From Prorocentrum cordatum (taxonomy: Eukaryota > Sar > Dinophyceae > Prorocentrales > Prorocentraceae), in the NCBI GenBank assembly GCA_963575745.1, contig CAUYUJ010014331.1, forward strand, positions 100,001 to 164,000: a DNA stretch of 64,000 nucleotides, written 5' to 3'. The position numbers and the translations under genes were made by a program. The notes under the pieces are model-generated. The model was not told where the DNA came from. It did not search any database and worked only from the letters and a program-made list of their open reading frames with translations. Below, piece by piece: positions 10,651-21,500 of this stretch. Position 1 is the first letter of the stretch; each line of letters opens with the position of its first letter.

Positions 10651-11065
10651 CAAATTGAGCTTCGGGATCATGACTGGTGAGGAAGTCTCGGGCGAAACGC
10701 CCGGCTGCCCCCCTTTCGACCGGCCTCGGGGTGTGACAGGGAGGAGCTCATTGCAAGGACAAGGAATGGAGGGCGATTCCTATTGGGCCTTTGGAGGGCC
10801 AGTCCGCCCGAAACCTGGTGCGGCAGCGGCAGCGGCAGCGGCGGTGGCGATGCGGCGCTGGCCGCGCCCGGCTCGCGTCGCGCGGCCCCCCAGGCGAGGG
10901 CGCGGTGGTCGCGAGCGGCAGGTGCTGAACCACAGCCCCGCGGATTGCGCGGGGCGCGGGCGGCCGCCGCGGGCGAGCCATCGGCGGCGGTGGCGGCCGC
11001 GGTCGCGGCGCCGACGGCGGCGGCGGCGGCGGCGCCGACGGCGAGGCGGGGATTCGAACAGCAAC
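10651..11065. other. No gene seen; GCG/GGC-rich tract
   Basis: Strong GCGGCG runs at 10820-11045 give alanine/arginine/proline frames in all directions. Nothing is recognisable as a protein. Confidence 0.5.
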
Positions 11066-11224
11066 AAATTGCATAACCACAGAATCTCCGAGCTCCGCGC
11101 TGGATTCGTGAATCGGTACTTAGACCCCCTGGCGGCGCCTCCGCCTCGACCAGTGGCGCGCTCCGCGTGCCAGGGAGAGAGTCCGGCGCCGATGCAGCAG
11201 ACCCGCGCGGAGCTTTGCAGTTTA
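11066..11224. mobile_element. GC-rich foldback repeat family C, copy 2
   Basis: TGCATAACC and CCGAGCTCCGCGC open the left arm and GACCCGCGCGGAGCT closes the right. GGCGGCGCC and GGCGCGCTCCGCG lie in the core. The left end TGCATAA recurs in the copy at 21386. Confidence 0.6.
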
Positions 11225-11304
11225 TGTGTTTGTGCAGTTGCTTGTCTCAAGGCGGCGGCGGCCACTGCCACGGCCGAGGAAGACGCCGCCATGAGGAAAG
11301 AATG

Positions 11305-11652
11305 CAGTCGGGGCGCTGAAGAAGGAACCCTTTTCGTTGGGGAGGGGCTCCGTGTTCCTTCATTGTTTCACAGCTTGCCCCAGGTTTTCCTGAGGTTTTC
11401 CATGGGAAGTCGAAGTTCAACTTATGGTAAAAGGGGCCTCGTTCCTTATTTACACCTTAGGCGATGCTTAAGAAAACCTAAGTTTTCGGCCAGAGTCTCG
11501 ATTATTCTTAACGGGAGGGGCTCGGTGTTCCTTGATTGTTCCAAAGTTTGCCTCGGGTTTTCCTCAGGCTTTCCATGGGAAATCGAGGTTGAACTCATGG
11601 AAAAAGGGGCCTCGTTCCTTATTTAGGGTTCCTTGGGTCAAGGCCCCGACTG
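11305..11652. mobile_element. Composite MITE family A (copies 3 and 4) interrupted by the 63-bp repeat
   Basis: 11305-11450 is a family A copy starting CAGTCGGGGC and lacking its right end. The 63-bp repeat follows (11451-11513). 11514-11652 is a second family A fragment lacking its left end and ending GGCCCCGACTG before TA. Most internal family A sequence is therefore present twice. This is not a simple insertion, which would split one copy without duplicating it. Confidence 0.8.
11451..11513. repeat. 63-bp exact repeat, copy 2
   Basis: Unchanged relative to 10174-10236; here it joins two family A fragments. Confidence 0.9.
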
Positions 11653-11838
11653 TATGCGTTCGTCGGTGTAGGCCTCGGGGCCCCTTCCGGCCCCTGGGGC
11701 GGTCGACGGACCATGTCCGATAAAGGGCCACGGTGGTCGGCCTTCCGAGGGGCCTCCCTCGCCGCCACGGCTAAAACGCATCTCGGACAAGTGGTGCGTT
11801 TGCACCCCGGCAGGGGTCAGGGGAGCGATTCTGAGGTG

Positions 11839-12017
11839 CAGTCGGGGCGCTGAAGAAGGAACCGTTCTCGTTGGGTAGGGGCTCCGTGTTCCTTGATTGT
11901 TTCACAGGTTGCCTTCTGTTTTCCGCAGGTTTCCGATGGGAAATCGAAGTTCAACTCATGGAAAAAAAGGGGCCTCGTTCCTTTTATTTAGAATTCCTTA
12001 GGTCAACGCCCCGACTG
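11839..12017. mobile_element. MITE family A, copy 5 (179 bp)
   Basis: CAGTCGGGGC to GCCCCGACTG. TA flanks the right end; TG flanks the left, probably a decayed TA. Confidence 0.8.
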
Positions 12018-13096
12018 TACCGTTATCAAAGCTCGCCCTTTTCCGAACCATCGAGGCTGAAGGGCCGACCGTGGGGAATACGCCGAGGTCCAGGACCCGT
12101 TTCTCTCAGGGTCCCTTGCCGTCATGGCAGACGTTGGTGGTTGCAGCGGGCACGACGACGCCGTTGAGGAGGAGGACCACGAGCGGAAACCACAAGGGGG
12201 ATAGAACTGGAGGGGAGGGGGAAAAGAAGGGGGATGCATGGTGGGGATGAGGAGACCATCGGGACAGAGGTTGAGATGACAGGAGCGGATGTGTGTATTG
12301 GTGTTTTTTCCCCCACCTCCTCCGCAACCGTTTGGGTTCCAGGCGCGTCTGGCTTACGGCGCCGTGTAAAGCTAGCAGCGACAAATGCATCGTGATTTCG
12401 GACCCATATACGTTGGCACTGGTTCATACCGGTAGCGGAGCCATGAGGTGCATGATGCGTGGCGGCGGTTCTCTTGTCCTGTTATATGACGTTGTCCGAG
12501 AGCAATCACCTTGACTTCCTGCGGCTATAGGAGACCGACCCCTTGCTTGAACAAGATACGTCCCGCCTCGAGGGCGCTTTCGGGGAATTGCGTCGAAGCG
12601 GCATTCCAGCGCCACCTTACCAAGAAGCCTGAGACCCACGTTTTGGGCCGACCGAAAGTCTTATCAATGGAACACCAGGCGGTTCGCGGCGCGCCACGTA
12701 TAACGCTCAATGGGGGACGGGCTGTTCTCGCGATTCAGGTGGCTGCTCTTCGACAAATGCCGATTCAGCCTGTGGACATGCGCATCGCGACGCAGATAAT
12801 TGGAGCTCTTTTGCTCGAGAGCTCGCCGCATATCGCCGGACGCGTAGACCCATCGCCCGCGCCCCCCCTTCCCCTTTGCGCCTAGTGCCGACGCTTCTGC
12901 GTGGCCGCAATGTTCGGGATGGTGTTTCGACCTAGCGCGACCCGTCCGTGGGACTGGTGCACGCCGCCATGGCGCAGGCGCAGTTGGATGGGCACGGCTG
13001 GAAGGTCGACGGCAGCGAGGCGCTGCCGACGCCGTCTAGATCCGGACAGGAGACAGCGTCCAGGAGCGAAGGGTAATCAAACAGCTGCATGAAGAC
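12018..13096. other. No confident gene; possible upstream part of the copia-type element
   Basis: Overlapping open frames on both strands, none recognised. One + frame around 12570-12800 (LTKKPETHVLGRPKV) has protein-like composition and may be worn polyprotein upstream of the integrase. No long terminal repeat pair was found around it. Confidence 0.3.
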
Positions 13097-13528
13097 GTGG
13101 ACGTACCAGGAGGCCCTGCTGAGATGGTGGCGCCAACCCGTTCACAGCAGGACCTGCCGCGCCCAGTGCGCCACCTGGGACATCCGCAGATGGCAGACTT
13201 TGTGCGAGCTTTAGGGCGTGGAGGTCGCATGCGCAGCATCCTGGCATGGGCCAAGCAGCGCGTCCACTGCTACGTTTGCGCGGCAGTCCGCAGGCCATCA
13301 ACGCGAAGGCCCGCCACGTTCGCCCGCTTCTGCAGGCTTGGCTGCGCGGTCGGAACCGACGCTGTTCAGCCGGCGGAGCCTGCTTGGTTGGTTCGTTACT
13401 GGCTGAACACCGTCTGTCGGGGCGCGAAATTTTGGCCCCGTCTCGGTACGCGTCTGACGGCTCAGAACTCTTGGGGTTATCTAGCGTCCTCTGGATCGCG
13501 CATTGCGGCGTGTTTGAGGCATGCATGA
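13097..13528 (+). pseudogene. Integrase N-terminal zinc-binding region (remnant)
   Basis: The frame reads RHLGHPQMADFVRALGRG, then HCYVCAAVRRPSTRRPA and GCAVGTD. The two His of H-LGH and the CxxC of CYVC form the HHCC finger of retroelement integrases. VGTD is in the place of the first catalytic Asp. The sequence loses the integrase pattern after about 13380. Confidence 0.6.
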
Positions 13529-14176
13529 TTGGCGGGGGCACGAAGATCAAGGCGGACCTTGCCACCGACACCTGGGGCGGGAACGAGCCACTACATGACA
13601 GACGCGCACTCGCCATGGCAGACCGGCAAGACGGAGCGTTGTCGCGGCACCACCAAGCAAGTATACGGGAAAGCAGCCGAGCACACCACACCGCTCAACG
13701 ACGAGGAGCAAGAGGTGCTGGGCTGCTCTTCAGCCAGCGCGCACAATACCAATAACAACAATCGCTGCGGACGCAAGCATTGTGAGGGAGTTCGAGGAGC
13801 TTTCCATCGCTTTACAAGAGGGCTCTGCTCAAACGATCTGCTATGCCCCATGGGTAAGACAGCGAGCGCCCGCGTTCTTCCATGGATGCGCCCTGGTCAT
13901 GGCGCGCCGCCAGAACGTGGTGGACACGCTCCGGCGCGTCTTGCTGGCGCGGTAATGATGCGTCTATGCGCGGCAAACTTGGGGGGGGGGGGGGGCATCT
14001 ACGAGAACCTGTTCAAGGCGACTTGCGCGAAACAGCAGGGAGGTGCCGCATCATCTTCGGCACTCTGGAGCAGAGGTGCAGCTCTCGAGGCAGCGGCGAC
14101 GCTAGCAAATCCCCGCGAGCGCGACGGCGCTGGGCACGCGGAGGGGAAGCCCGTTCGAAAACGATCGCAGATCTAA
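13529..14176 (+). pseudogene. Integrase catalytic C-terminal part (remnant)
   Basis: TDAHSPWQTGKTERCRG at 13598-13648 matches the PWQ-NG-ER box of integrases, whose Glu is the third member of the D,D-35-E triad. It is followed by TTKQVYGKAAEHTTPLNDEE. From about 13860 the frame turns into proline/arginine-rich text with a 14-16 base G run at 13981, probably past a further frameshift. Confidence 0.65.
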
Positions 14177-14491
14177 TCCTACAGCAGCGGAAGCACAGAC
14201 AGAGGGACCTCCGCAGTCGGCCTCGGCCCAAGATCGGACTCCAGCCACCGAACAGAGGATTGAGCTGCAGCATTTGGCCCTGGACAGGGCTACGCTACAA
14301 CGCCCGGGGCGGCTCCTGGTCGGCGCCGCGAGGACTTCGAGCCCACGGAGACCACGGCCCTACTTCGCCATGGGGGATCTTGCCGCGCATCGCGGCATCG
14401 CCGAGACAGTTCCGCACTCGGCGCAGGTCTGTCAAGAGGCTGATTCGGGTTTTGACTGTTTGCTTCTTCCAGTGCCAACTGCATCTGCGTC

Positions 14492-14760
14492 ATGGTGGGC
14501 CAGAGTCGCAGTGGCGGGCGGCTGCCCAGGTCCATGATTCACGAAGACAGCTGGCCCATGTTCAGGGCGGCCATGGGCAAGGAAACTCGAACCATCTATC
14601 AGAGCGCGACACCTCCCGGCGCACAGGAAGCCAAGCTAGCGCGACAGGAACATCCCGATCGCATTCCATGGACGCGGCGGCCCCTCGGTAGAACGCCTGC
14701 TGGCGACGCCAAGGGCAACGACTAGGTCGCAAAGGCCCGCCTCATTCTCTTAGGCATCGA
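14492..14760 (+). pseudogene. Start of copia-like reverse transcriptase (remnant)
   Basis: The frame reads SWPMFRAAMGKETRTIY and PDRIPWTRRPLGRTP. Then comes an in-frame TAG (14723-14725) and VAKARLILLG. The spacing resembles the W-A-KE-to-AKARL segment at the start of copia RT domains. No catalytic YxDD is seen downstream, so the RT is truncated. Confidence 0.45.
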
Positions 14761-15310
14761 GCTCCGTCGCGCGCTCTGGCGCGCAGCTAGCAGCCCGGCG
14801 CCCATGGGCGCCGCGGCCGTTGCTGCCGCATGTTCGCGCCGGCCTAGGCTGCGAGGTGCGCGCCATCAGCTGCAGACATTACCTTCTCCTTCTGTCAAGT
14901 CGGAGCGGTTGGACGAGGCCGCCGAGGCGTCTCCGCGAGCAGCCCTCGAGCTCGTAATCGGCCTGGCCCTCATCTAGACAGATGATCTGTTCAGAGGTGG
15001 CGCGGGGGTCCACCGGCGCAAGATTGCGCGCAAAGCAGCATGCGATTGGCCGCTTTCAATGGTAGGGCAAGCGGAGGCGCGGAGGCCACGGCAGCGAGGC
15101 GAGCCCGAACGTGTGGGGAGGTTCTTGGGCACCAGTAGGCTGAGGAGAACTGCCGCGTCGTCGGGGCCCAAGAGGCGCGATGCCCTCCTGGTGAGGGATG
15201 CTCGGCTAGGTACCTCATCTTGTCCTCGGGGTCGGTCCGACGGGGGGGCAAGTTGGGAGTGGAGTTTTGGGTTTCCTTGAGTGTTCCATGCGGGAGACGT
15301 GGAGCAACAC
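14761..15310. other. No gene recognised
   Basis: Region between the copia remnant and a microsatellite. Open frames are short and not recognised. Confidence 0.4.
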
Positions 15311-15370
15311 ACACATATATATATATGTATATCTGTATGTATGCATGTATGTATGTATGTATATGTATAC

Positions 15371-15404
<34 letters not shown>

Positions 15405-15406
15405 TC
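15311..15406. repeat. TA/TATG microsatellite
   Basis: TATATA, TATG and TGTATA repeats, about 95 bp. Confidence 0.95.
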
Positions 15407-15583
15407 TGAGCAGGAGCAGTTCCGATAGCTCCACGCAACGCCTAGGCACTTGATTGTTAGTTGTTGCGATCCGATGTTTCGGAAGAAATCTATGGTAGCA
15501 CATGCCCTGCGCAACGGTGATAATACGCAACTGAACAGCGTAGGTAATGGTGGCGAGAGCTGATCGCGTTGCGTAGCACATAG

Positions 15584-15892
15584 AAGGTCCAGATTGCACT
15601 GCTTGGTGCCGATTCTAGAGTAGGCAGTCTACTTTCGGATGCTGTAGGTCGGGAAGGGTCCAGGCAGGGGGAGGGCGAGCCGGGCGCGCTGTTTACGACG
15701 GGCTCTGCCCTCGTTTCGCTCGCCACAATTGACTCACGCACATGCGTCGCGCCCAAGTCAGAGGTCCACCACAACATTGATTTCAGTGCAATTGAAAATT
15801 TAATGATTCCCGCCACTGGGGAGGTGCGGGCGAAATTCAACATGGGCTCGTTCCTCACTAGCAGGGATCATTTCCCACGTCTGTTCGCCTAG
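15584..15892 (+). pseudogene. LINE A endonuclease fragment
   Basis: An open stretch of about 102 codons without a usable ATG reads QIALLGADSRVGSLLSDAVG and ends near TSRDHFPRLFA. GAD-RVGS resembles the GD-N-R-G box of AP-type endonucleases and the final D-H their SDH box. The middle is shorter than usual, so part is probably deleted. Confidence 0.4.
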
Positions 15893-15933
15893 AGTCCCGG
15901 GGCAAACCCGAGCCCAGGGGCGCCGAGTTAGGG

Positions 15934-16158
15934 TTGGATGCAGCTGGGATCCAAGACCCCGTCACGAGGGCCGCATGTCGGGAAGATCTTGCGGCCTCTC
16001 CCATTTTGCCGCACTCGGTGGACATGAACCAGCTTTTGCGCAGCGCCGTTGGCTGCGTGTACGATGGCGCGCGGCGCTGCTTACTTAGGCCTAGGCATGT
16101 CTATATTTCGGAGGGCACATTGGTTCTTACTGTTCTCAGGGGGATGCGAGAGGCTTGA
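15934..16158 (+). pseudogene. LINE A linker between endonuclease and RT
   Basis: Short open frame with the segment RRCLLRPRHVYISEGTLVL. The YISE-TW/L type motif recurs in linkers of dinoflagellate LINE proteins, from memory of the family. Stop at 16156. Confidence 0.4.
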
Positions 16159-16299
16159 GGTCTCTGGGGCAAGCAAGATTTCGGTTGGTCTCAGGAGGTT
16201 GGTCGTTGCCACACACTCGGAGCTTCCTGTGTTGAAGCTTTTCCTGGACTTCAATCCCGGGCCGAAAAGGGCATCGCAGCTGCGGCCCTGGCCGAGCAC

Positions 16300-16878
16300 G
16301 TGTTTGAGTTTCTGGCCAGGCCCCAGCCGCCTCTCATGCGTGCCTCGGAGAGATCCAGGAATCAGCTGTTGGGCGACGCGGCCCAGCATATCACCATTGC
16401 CAGGAGCTCGCGCGAGGGGCGCGTCGAAGGGAGGATAAGAGCCACAAGTTCCAAGTTGAGGGTTTGCGAATGCGCCGCGGCGCCGAGGGCGATGCCCCGG
16501 TTACCTGCAGCGACTTGGCGGGGGGTTCTAACCGATTATTTCGTTTTGATCGAGAACGGCCAGGCCTTGAGTTTGGATGCCCTGGCTGATAGATGCAGCT
16601 CCCTACCCGAGCACGGAACTATCCATCCAGGGAGGCAAAACACGATCACCCTTTGTTGGAGGCTGACGCACGACATTATGAGGGCTGCCAAGAGAAGGGG
16701 AGCGAGACCCGACCGTCTTACCAACGACCTGCTACGGGTCGCACCATGCGAACGCGCTCGGATTATGCACCCGCTCTTCTTCGATATCGACCTGGCCTCC
16801 ATGGGGCCCTTGCGCTTTAAGGGGCGACGGCGATGCGATTTACGCACGTCCGGTTCACCGGAGCCCCATCGGGCATGA
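16300..16878 (+). pseudogene. LINE A reverse transcriptase, finger region
   Basis: The C-terminal part reads RRGARPDRLTNDLLRVAP, then IMHPLFFDIDLASMGPLRF and KG. This matches the A-PD-L--LLR-aP / PLF---l-----P--FKG pattern that opens non-LTR RT domains. The start chosen is only the edge of the open frame (GTG), not a real initiation site. It leaves frame before the conserved RGTDIASLHLRAV segment, which appears at about 16985-17040 in another frame. Confidence 0.55.
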
Positions 16879-16905
16879 CTGAGGACATACTAGTACGGTG
16901 CCACG

Positions 16906-17322
16906 TTGCGAAGCTGCGCCGCGTCTTCCCACGCGGCAAGTTTCTGGAGGCATCCGCGCGCGTGCTCTCGGAGATCCAGCAGGAGGGCTTCCCGAGAGAG
17001 GCACCGATATTGCATCTTTGCACCTGCGTGCGGTCGCGACGGCGCGCGGGCCAGGGCGCGGGCGCGCCCGTCGTTGCCCATGGATCTCAAGGCCGCGTTC
17101 GACTCGGTCATCAAGGGGTTCGCGTCGAGAGACTTGTCCAGAGTAGCGCGGGTATCCAGGGCGCCCTGGGGGACCTCGAAGCGCCATAGTGCCTCGGGCC
17201 CCCATGCCGCGCCCTCATCGCCAAGCCGGGGGCGCTGGGCGAGTTGGAAAAGAAACGGTTCTTGGAGGCAATTGTGGACGTCATGGAATGCAACTGGTTC
17301 GGGACTGGCAGTGAGGGGGTAG
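16906..17322 (+). pseudogene. LINE A reverse transcriptase, motif A
   Basis: MDLKAAFDSVIKGFASRDLS at 17080-17139 is the RT motif A with its catalytic Asp in D-LKAAFD. The frame drifts after about 17160. Confidence 0.7.
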
Positions 17323-17501
17323 TATCGCCCAGGATGGGGACTCGCCCCGGCATGACCTTGGCAGATCTGTTCTTCATCATCGCCGTCGGCCCCATTGCCT
17401 ATGCTATCAATTCACAGTCGGGTGTGTTGGGGCATCTGCAGAGAACTAAAGAGACCCCCCCGTCTCCGAGGTTATTTAGAGATCGGGGAGTGTTCAGCTG
17501 A
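17244..17501 (+). pseudogene. LINE A reverse transcriptase, motif B
   Basis: GTRPGMTLADLFFIIAVGP (17338-17394) is the motif B/LADLLF box of dinoflagellate LINEs, preceded by EKKRFLEAIVDVMECNW. The (Y/F)xDD motif C expected about 20-40 residues on is absent before the stop at 17499, so the catalytic core is incomplete. Confidence 0.7.
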
Positions 17502-17853
17502 AGGATGCTAGTCACGTGGAAGCAGCCGCCGCTGTCTTGGCGCAGATTAGGAGGAGACTAGATCGCACGGCTTCCTCATGAACTATAAGCACTTGGGAAG
17601 CTATCCAGGTCATCAGGTATTTATGGGGCCCGGGCTCGCGCATCGCTGTCTTCGGCGGCGAGGCCCCCGGGAACACGTCTATCTCAAAGCCCAGCTAAGT
17701 TACATTGTTTCTTTATTTTCGTCGCATTTGTTTCTTATACCTTGATTTGGCCACGCCTCAACATCTAGCAGCAGGCCGCACTTGCTCACGCAGCTTAGCT
17801 CGGGTATGACCCAGTAAGCTGCTGCGGACCACATAGCATTCATTGCCTGCTGC

Positions 17854-18036
17854 ATGTTGCCTGTGGAACTGATGTGGAGGCTGAGGATATTGCGTTTCCT
17901 GCCTAGGCATGTCAAACCAGAATCTCAGCGTTTGTTAGACTTGCTTGGCGAGCTTCGCCACCGCCCAGATTCGTGGACAGCCCTGTTCTGCGAGGGTCTT
18001 GAATGGCTGGGGCTGCGTGGGAATTATTCTGACTAG
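17854..18036 (+). pseudogene. LINE A C-terminal linker
   Basis: RLRILRFLPRHVKPESQRL and DSWTALFCEGLEWLGL parallel LINE B RLRHVARLAHSAPATLRL and MSWASLVTEDVLWLQRH at 57.9-58.0 kb. Both lie downstream of RT. The similarity between the two LINE remnants supports each identification. Confidence 0.5.
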
Positions 18037-18230
18037 GGGCACCTCCCCCCAGGTCCACCAGCTCGGTGGATTTGGTCTTAGAGGGCCAGAAGCGGGAAGT
18101 TCCAGGAGAAGCTGCGCAGGCAGGCCGAGAGCGCTGCCAGGTCGAAGGTATTCGACGACCGGCGCCATGAGGAATTCAGGTGCGCCTGGTGCGCCCGTGG
18201 GTCTTGCCCCCCCCCCCCCCGTGGGCATCT

Positions 18231-20117
18231 TCGAACCCGCCGGCCGGGGGCTTTAATTCTTGCTTGGACTATGGGGCAGCGTTGGGCGCATGGTCCTCCC
18301 ATCGCTCTAGCGCCGCCCTCGCTTGGACCCAACTCCCGCGCGCGCGTGCGTGTTTGGCGCCAGATGCCTTGCGCGCGGCGTGAATTTTCACGCGCATTTA
18401 AGAGTGCCCAAACGTGTCAGACACGGATCGCCAACGTGTCTTGCCGTCATGCTGGCCGTCATGCGGCCTATGATCGCCGAGCAAGTTGTTGAGCAGAAGC
18501 GGGGGGGCGCTGAGTTTGCGCGCGTTGCGTAACAAAGGACATTAAACAAAGTCAGCGCAGCGCCCGCCCGCCCCACCGAGCGGCCCCGCTTGAGAGGCGC
18601 TGCCGCATGTATGGCCCCCCCGACTACAGTTGACGACATATCTTGTCAGGCTGTGAGTGCACGGGTGGAGACGCGCGCGAATGTTCCGACCTCCCTTCCC
18701 CAGCTATGCGGCACTAAGTATGTGTTTTAGTCTCTGCGCCGCCCCCTGGAGGGAATGCGATGGCCAGGCGCGCTCGAAGAATGCGAGCGCCATAGCGGGC
18801 GGAGATTGCGCGGTGCTTTCTCAGAGCCCCACTGGGAGTTTTCGGCGTGACCCCGACGATTCCAGACGCAATGTTCGACTTATCGCGAAAGAAATCCTGG
18901 CTAGTAGAATCCTGGCTAGTAGAGTGGTGGGCCCCCTTGCAGACGCCCCGCAAAAAGCGTGGGGCCCCGCCCCCGGATGCAAATCCAAGCAGGGGCAAGA
19001 CTTCGAAGAGCTGCGAGGAGCTCGGGGGCGTCTCTGCTAAGTCGCCCTCCGAGCGGAAGCGTTCAGAGCTTGAGGACGCGTGCCTCCGTGCAACGATCGA
19101 GCTTGCACGGTGCTCGGCCTCCGGGGCGGGCGACCCCAAAATCCCAGGCCAAAGCATGCTCATCAGCCCTGCGTCAAGAGAGTCCCCGAGGTCAGGAAGA
19201 TGCGTCCTTTGGCGGCCGTGTCCCCGACGCTCTCTTCGAGCTGCGTGCCAATCGGGGACCTTCAGTGCCTTGCGGTGAACGCAGTACTTGCAAGCGCACC
19301 CCCAGACAGCAGCCAAGTTGACTACTGCCTTGCTGCACTGATCGCTTCAGCCGTCTCGACGAGTTGTGCCCCCATGCAATGCCTCTTGGGGACGCATTGT
19401 TGGAAACTGATGTTGCCCATCTGTACATTCCCCTCGATATGTATTGCGAGGAGGGCTGACGATGCCCATCGTTGCTTCTCTCTTTTTCTCTCTCTCTCTC
19501 TCTGTCTCTGTCTCTGCCTCGCCTATTTTACCGCTGACGTTGCATGTGTGCACAACTCAGACGTTCGTCTTCAGGGCTGTGGGAAGAAGACGAAGAAGAA
19601 TAATAATATGTAGAAAGTGGAGGAGAAAGAGAAGGGTTAGGATACATACGGAAGAGCAGCAGGAAAAGGAGGAGGATGTGGAGGAGGAAAAGGAGGCGAC
19701 AATATTCAGAACAGGTATGAGGAGGGGGACGGAGCACAAAGGAGAAGGAGTGTGAGGGGGACGGAGGGGGCGGCAGAGGAGCAGGGAAGACATAATTGAA
19801 GGAGCCGGGGCGGGCTGGGCCACCGGTGAGTGCAGGCGCAGCAGCGGCAGGCCTCCGCTCGAAGGGTCGACGCGCCCCTGGCAGCCGGCCCACGCCGTCG
19901 CCGCCGCTGCAGTCGTCGTCGGCGCCGCTCTCGCCGTCGCCGTCCGCGGTGGTCGGCGCCGCCGCCGCCGTTGCTGCCGCTGCCGTCGTTGCCGCCGCCG
20001 CCGCCTGCGCAGCTCGTTGCCGCCGCCGCCGCCCTCCTGCGCGTGCCGCCAGCAGCCCTGCCGCAGGCAACGCCCCGCACTGGGCGCCTCACTGCGGCAG
20101 GAGGATCGGAGAACAAA
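18231..20117. other. No confident gene
   Basis: One + frame at 18847-19278 has a protein-like K/S/E-rich start (MFDLSRKKSWLVESWLVEWW, with a small internal duplication) but no known domain and no intact continuation. A CT-rich tract lies near 19475-19505. GAA-rich and GCC-rich low-complexity sequence follows at 19590-20040. Confidence 0.35.
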
Positions 20118-20285
20118 CCGTGACACAGCCACAAATTTTTGGAGTTCCGCGCTGATCTTTCGGATCTGTGGTGAACCCCCCTCCCCGGCGCGCGGAGCGC
20201 GCCAGGGGCGGCTTCGGAGGCGCCGCCGGGGGGCTCCAGCGCCGATCCTGGAAGTCTGCGCGGAGATCCACAGTTCACGGTTATG
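20118..20285. mobile_element. GC-rich foldback repeat family C, copy 3
   Basis: Outer arms AACCGTGA and TCACGGTT lie outside GGAGTTCCGCGC and GCGCGGAGATCC. The core is GGCGCGCGGAGCGCGCC. The family structure is clearest in this copy. Confidence 0.6.
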
Positions 20286-20503
20286 CCTTTTGTTGTTCCC
20301 CAGGAGGGGGCGGCCGCACCGGCCGCGGGCGCGCCAAAATGGGCGGCCCGGCCGCCTACGCTGCTGGGCGGCAGCTGACCAGGCCCGCGGCCTCCCCCGC
20401 CCCGGCCGCCGCGCCTCGCCGCGTCGCCGCCGCCTCGGCAGGCAGGTCCACGTGCGGGCGCTCGGCTCGACGAGCAACTGACGGCATGAGCACAAGTTCT
20501 TTC

Positions 20504-20698
20504 GGGGGCGGCCACGAGGGGGATGATGACTGGGGGGGAAATCGTGGCTGGGGCCATGGGATCCCCCCTGATGTCATAGCGCCTCCTCCTGTTGTAAGAC
20601 GTCACCCGCCCCCCCCCCCCCCTGGGCCGTGCGTGCACACGCCTCGGGCAACGGTTTGTGCCCCCCCTTTTTGGACATCTCTTCGTGGACGCCCCCGA
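20504..20698. mobile_element. MITE family B, copy 2 (diverged)
   Basis: GATGATGACTGGGGGGG at the left and GGACATCTCTTCGTGGACGC at the right mirror family B ends, with ATGGGATCCCCCCTGATGTC in the centre. Confidence 0.5.
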
Positions 20699-20850
20699 GT
20701 CTCGGAGCCCCGGCCTGGGCTCCCCTGGCGGCGCCTCCCGCTGCCGCCCCTGGCGCGCCCGCGCGCCAGGGTGGGGGGGGGGCCCACCGCCGATCCAACA
20801 GAAGCATCCGCAACGACCTCCGAGAAGTCATGCTTGCGCAGTTTTGTTGC
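20690..20850. mobile_element. GC-rich foldback repeat family C, copy 4
   Basis: GAGTCTCGGAGCCCCGG to CCGAGAAGTCATGCTTGCG; the right end is the reverse of the AAGCATG-type left end of copy 1. It directly follows family B. Confidence 0.45.
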
Positions 20851-21385
20851 TCCGAGTGTCGGCCTTGTCTCGTCGCGGGCGCGGATGATGCGGGGGGGGC
20901 GAGGGCAGCGGGTGCCACCAGGAAGCGTGCGGGTCCCGAGGGCAGCGGGTCCTGAGGCTTCTGGCCACTCTCGGTCTCCCAAGGCCCTCGCTGGGCCCAG
21001 GCCCAGCGGTGGTGGGGGTGGGGGGGGGGCGGGGGGCAAAAAACGACTCAGGATGCAAATGTTGGAGAGGTCCCAGGATGCAGGACCGTTGCCCTCGTTT
21101 CTTTCATGCCAAGGGGTTCAGTGCTAAACGGGGGTTCCGCTAATCGCCACACTGGTCCCCCTTCTGTGGCCGGCCGTCGTCTTATGGGCCATCTGGAGCC
21201 GGCGCCCGAATTACCACTCCCTCCGCTGACTGGGTGTGGGATCTGCTATATGGCAGGCGGGGGTTCGGGCCATGGCATGTGGCGGGCCCGAGTCAGCGCT
21301 GACCCGAGTTGAGCCAAGTTTTCGAAGTTGCCCTGTGCCTTCCTTCGACCTCGTCTCCCACACGTCCCTATCACCAAGGATAAGC

Positions 21386-21500
21386 AAATGCATAAAGATT
21401 AGCTGTCGGAGCTCCGCGCGAGTTTCTTAGATCTGCGCTGGACCCCGCTCACTGTCGCGCGGAGCGTGCCAGGAGCGGCTCCGGAGGCGCCGCCAGGGGA
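21386..21500. mobile_element. GC-rich foldback repeat family C, copy 5
   Basis: TGCATAAAG, then CGGAGCTCCGCGCGAG, then GCGCGGAGCGTGCC. The right arm seems lost in the pyrimidine tract. Confidence 0.45.

Larger units (their letters stand above)
13097..14760 (+). mobile_element. Degenerate copia-type LTR retrotransposon, internal part
   Basis: Three pieces lie in polyprotein order but in different frames: an HHCC integrase finger (13097-13528), the integrase end with its catalytic Glu motif (13529-13860), and a segment typical of the start of a copia RT (AKARLILLG, 14726-14755). Integrase before RT is the Ty1/copia order. Frameshifts and stops mean it cannot make a full protein. Neither LTR was identified, so the ends are uncertain. 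Confidence 0.65.
15584..18230 (+). mobile_element. LINE A: degenerate non-LTR retrotransposon
   Basis: Successive + strand fragments match endonuclease, linker, RT and C-terminal linker of one LINE-type protein, but at least four frame changes and several stops intervene. The order is endonuclease at 15584-15892, linker at 15934-16158, RT fingers at about 16600-16830, motif A at 17080-17115, motif B at 17335-17390, a YKHLG-like motif near 17580, and a C-terminal helix region at 17860-18030. It is inactive. The TA repeat at 15.3 kb marks its upstream side; no poly-A or target duplication was found. Confidence 0.7.

Noticed and set aside
11045-11075. GGATTCGAACAGCAAC, like the T-arm of a tRNA on -
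   Set aside because: No matching T-stem, anticodon arm or acceptor could be built around it.
19706-20638. 300-codon frames on - around 20 kb
   Set aside because: They pass through GCC arrays and foldback repeats; composition is alanine/arginine/proline throughout.
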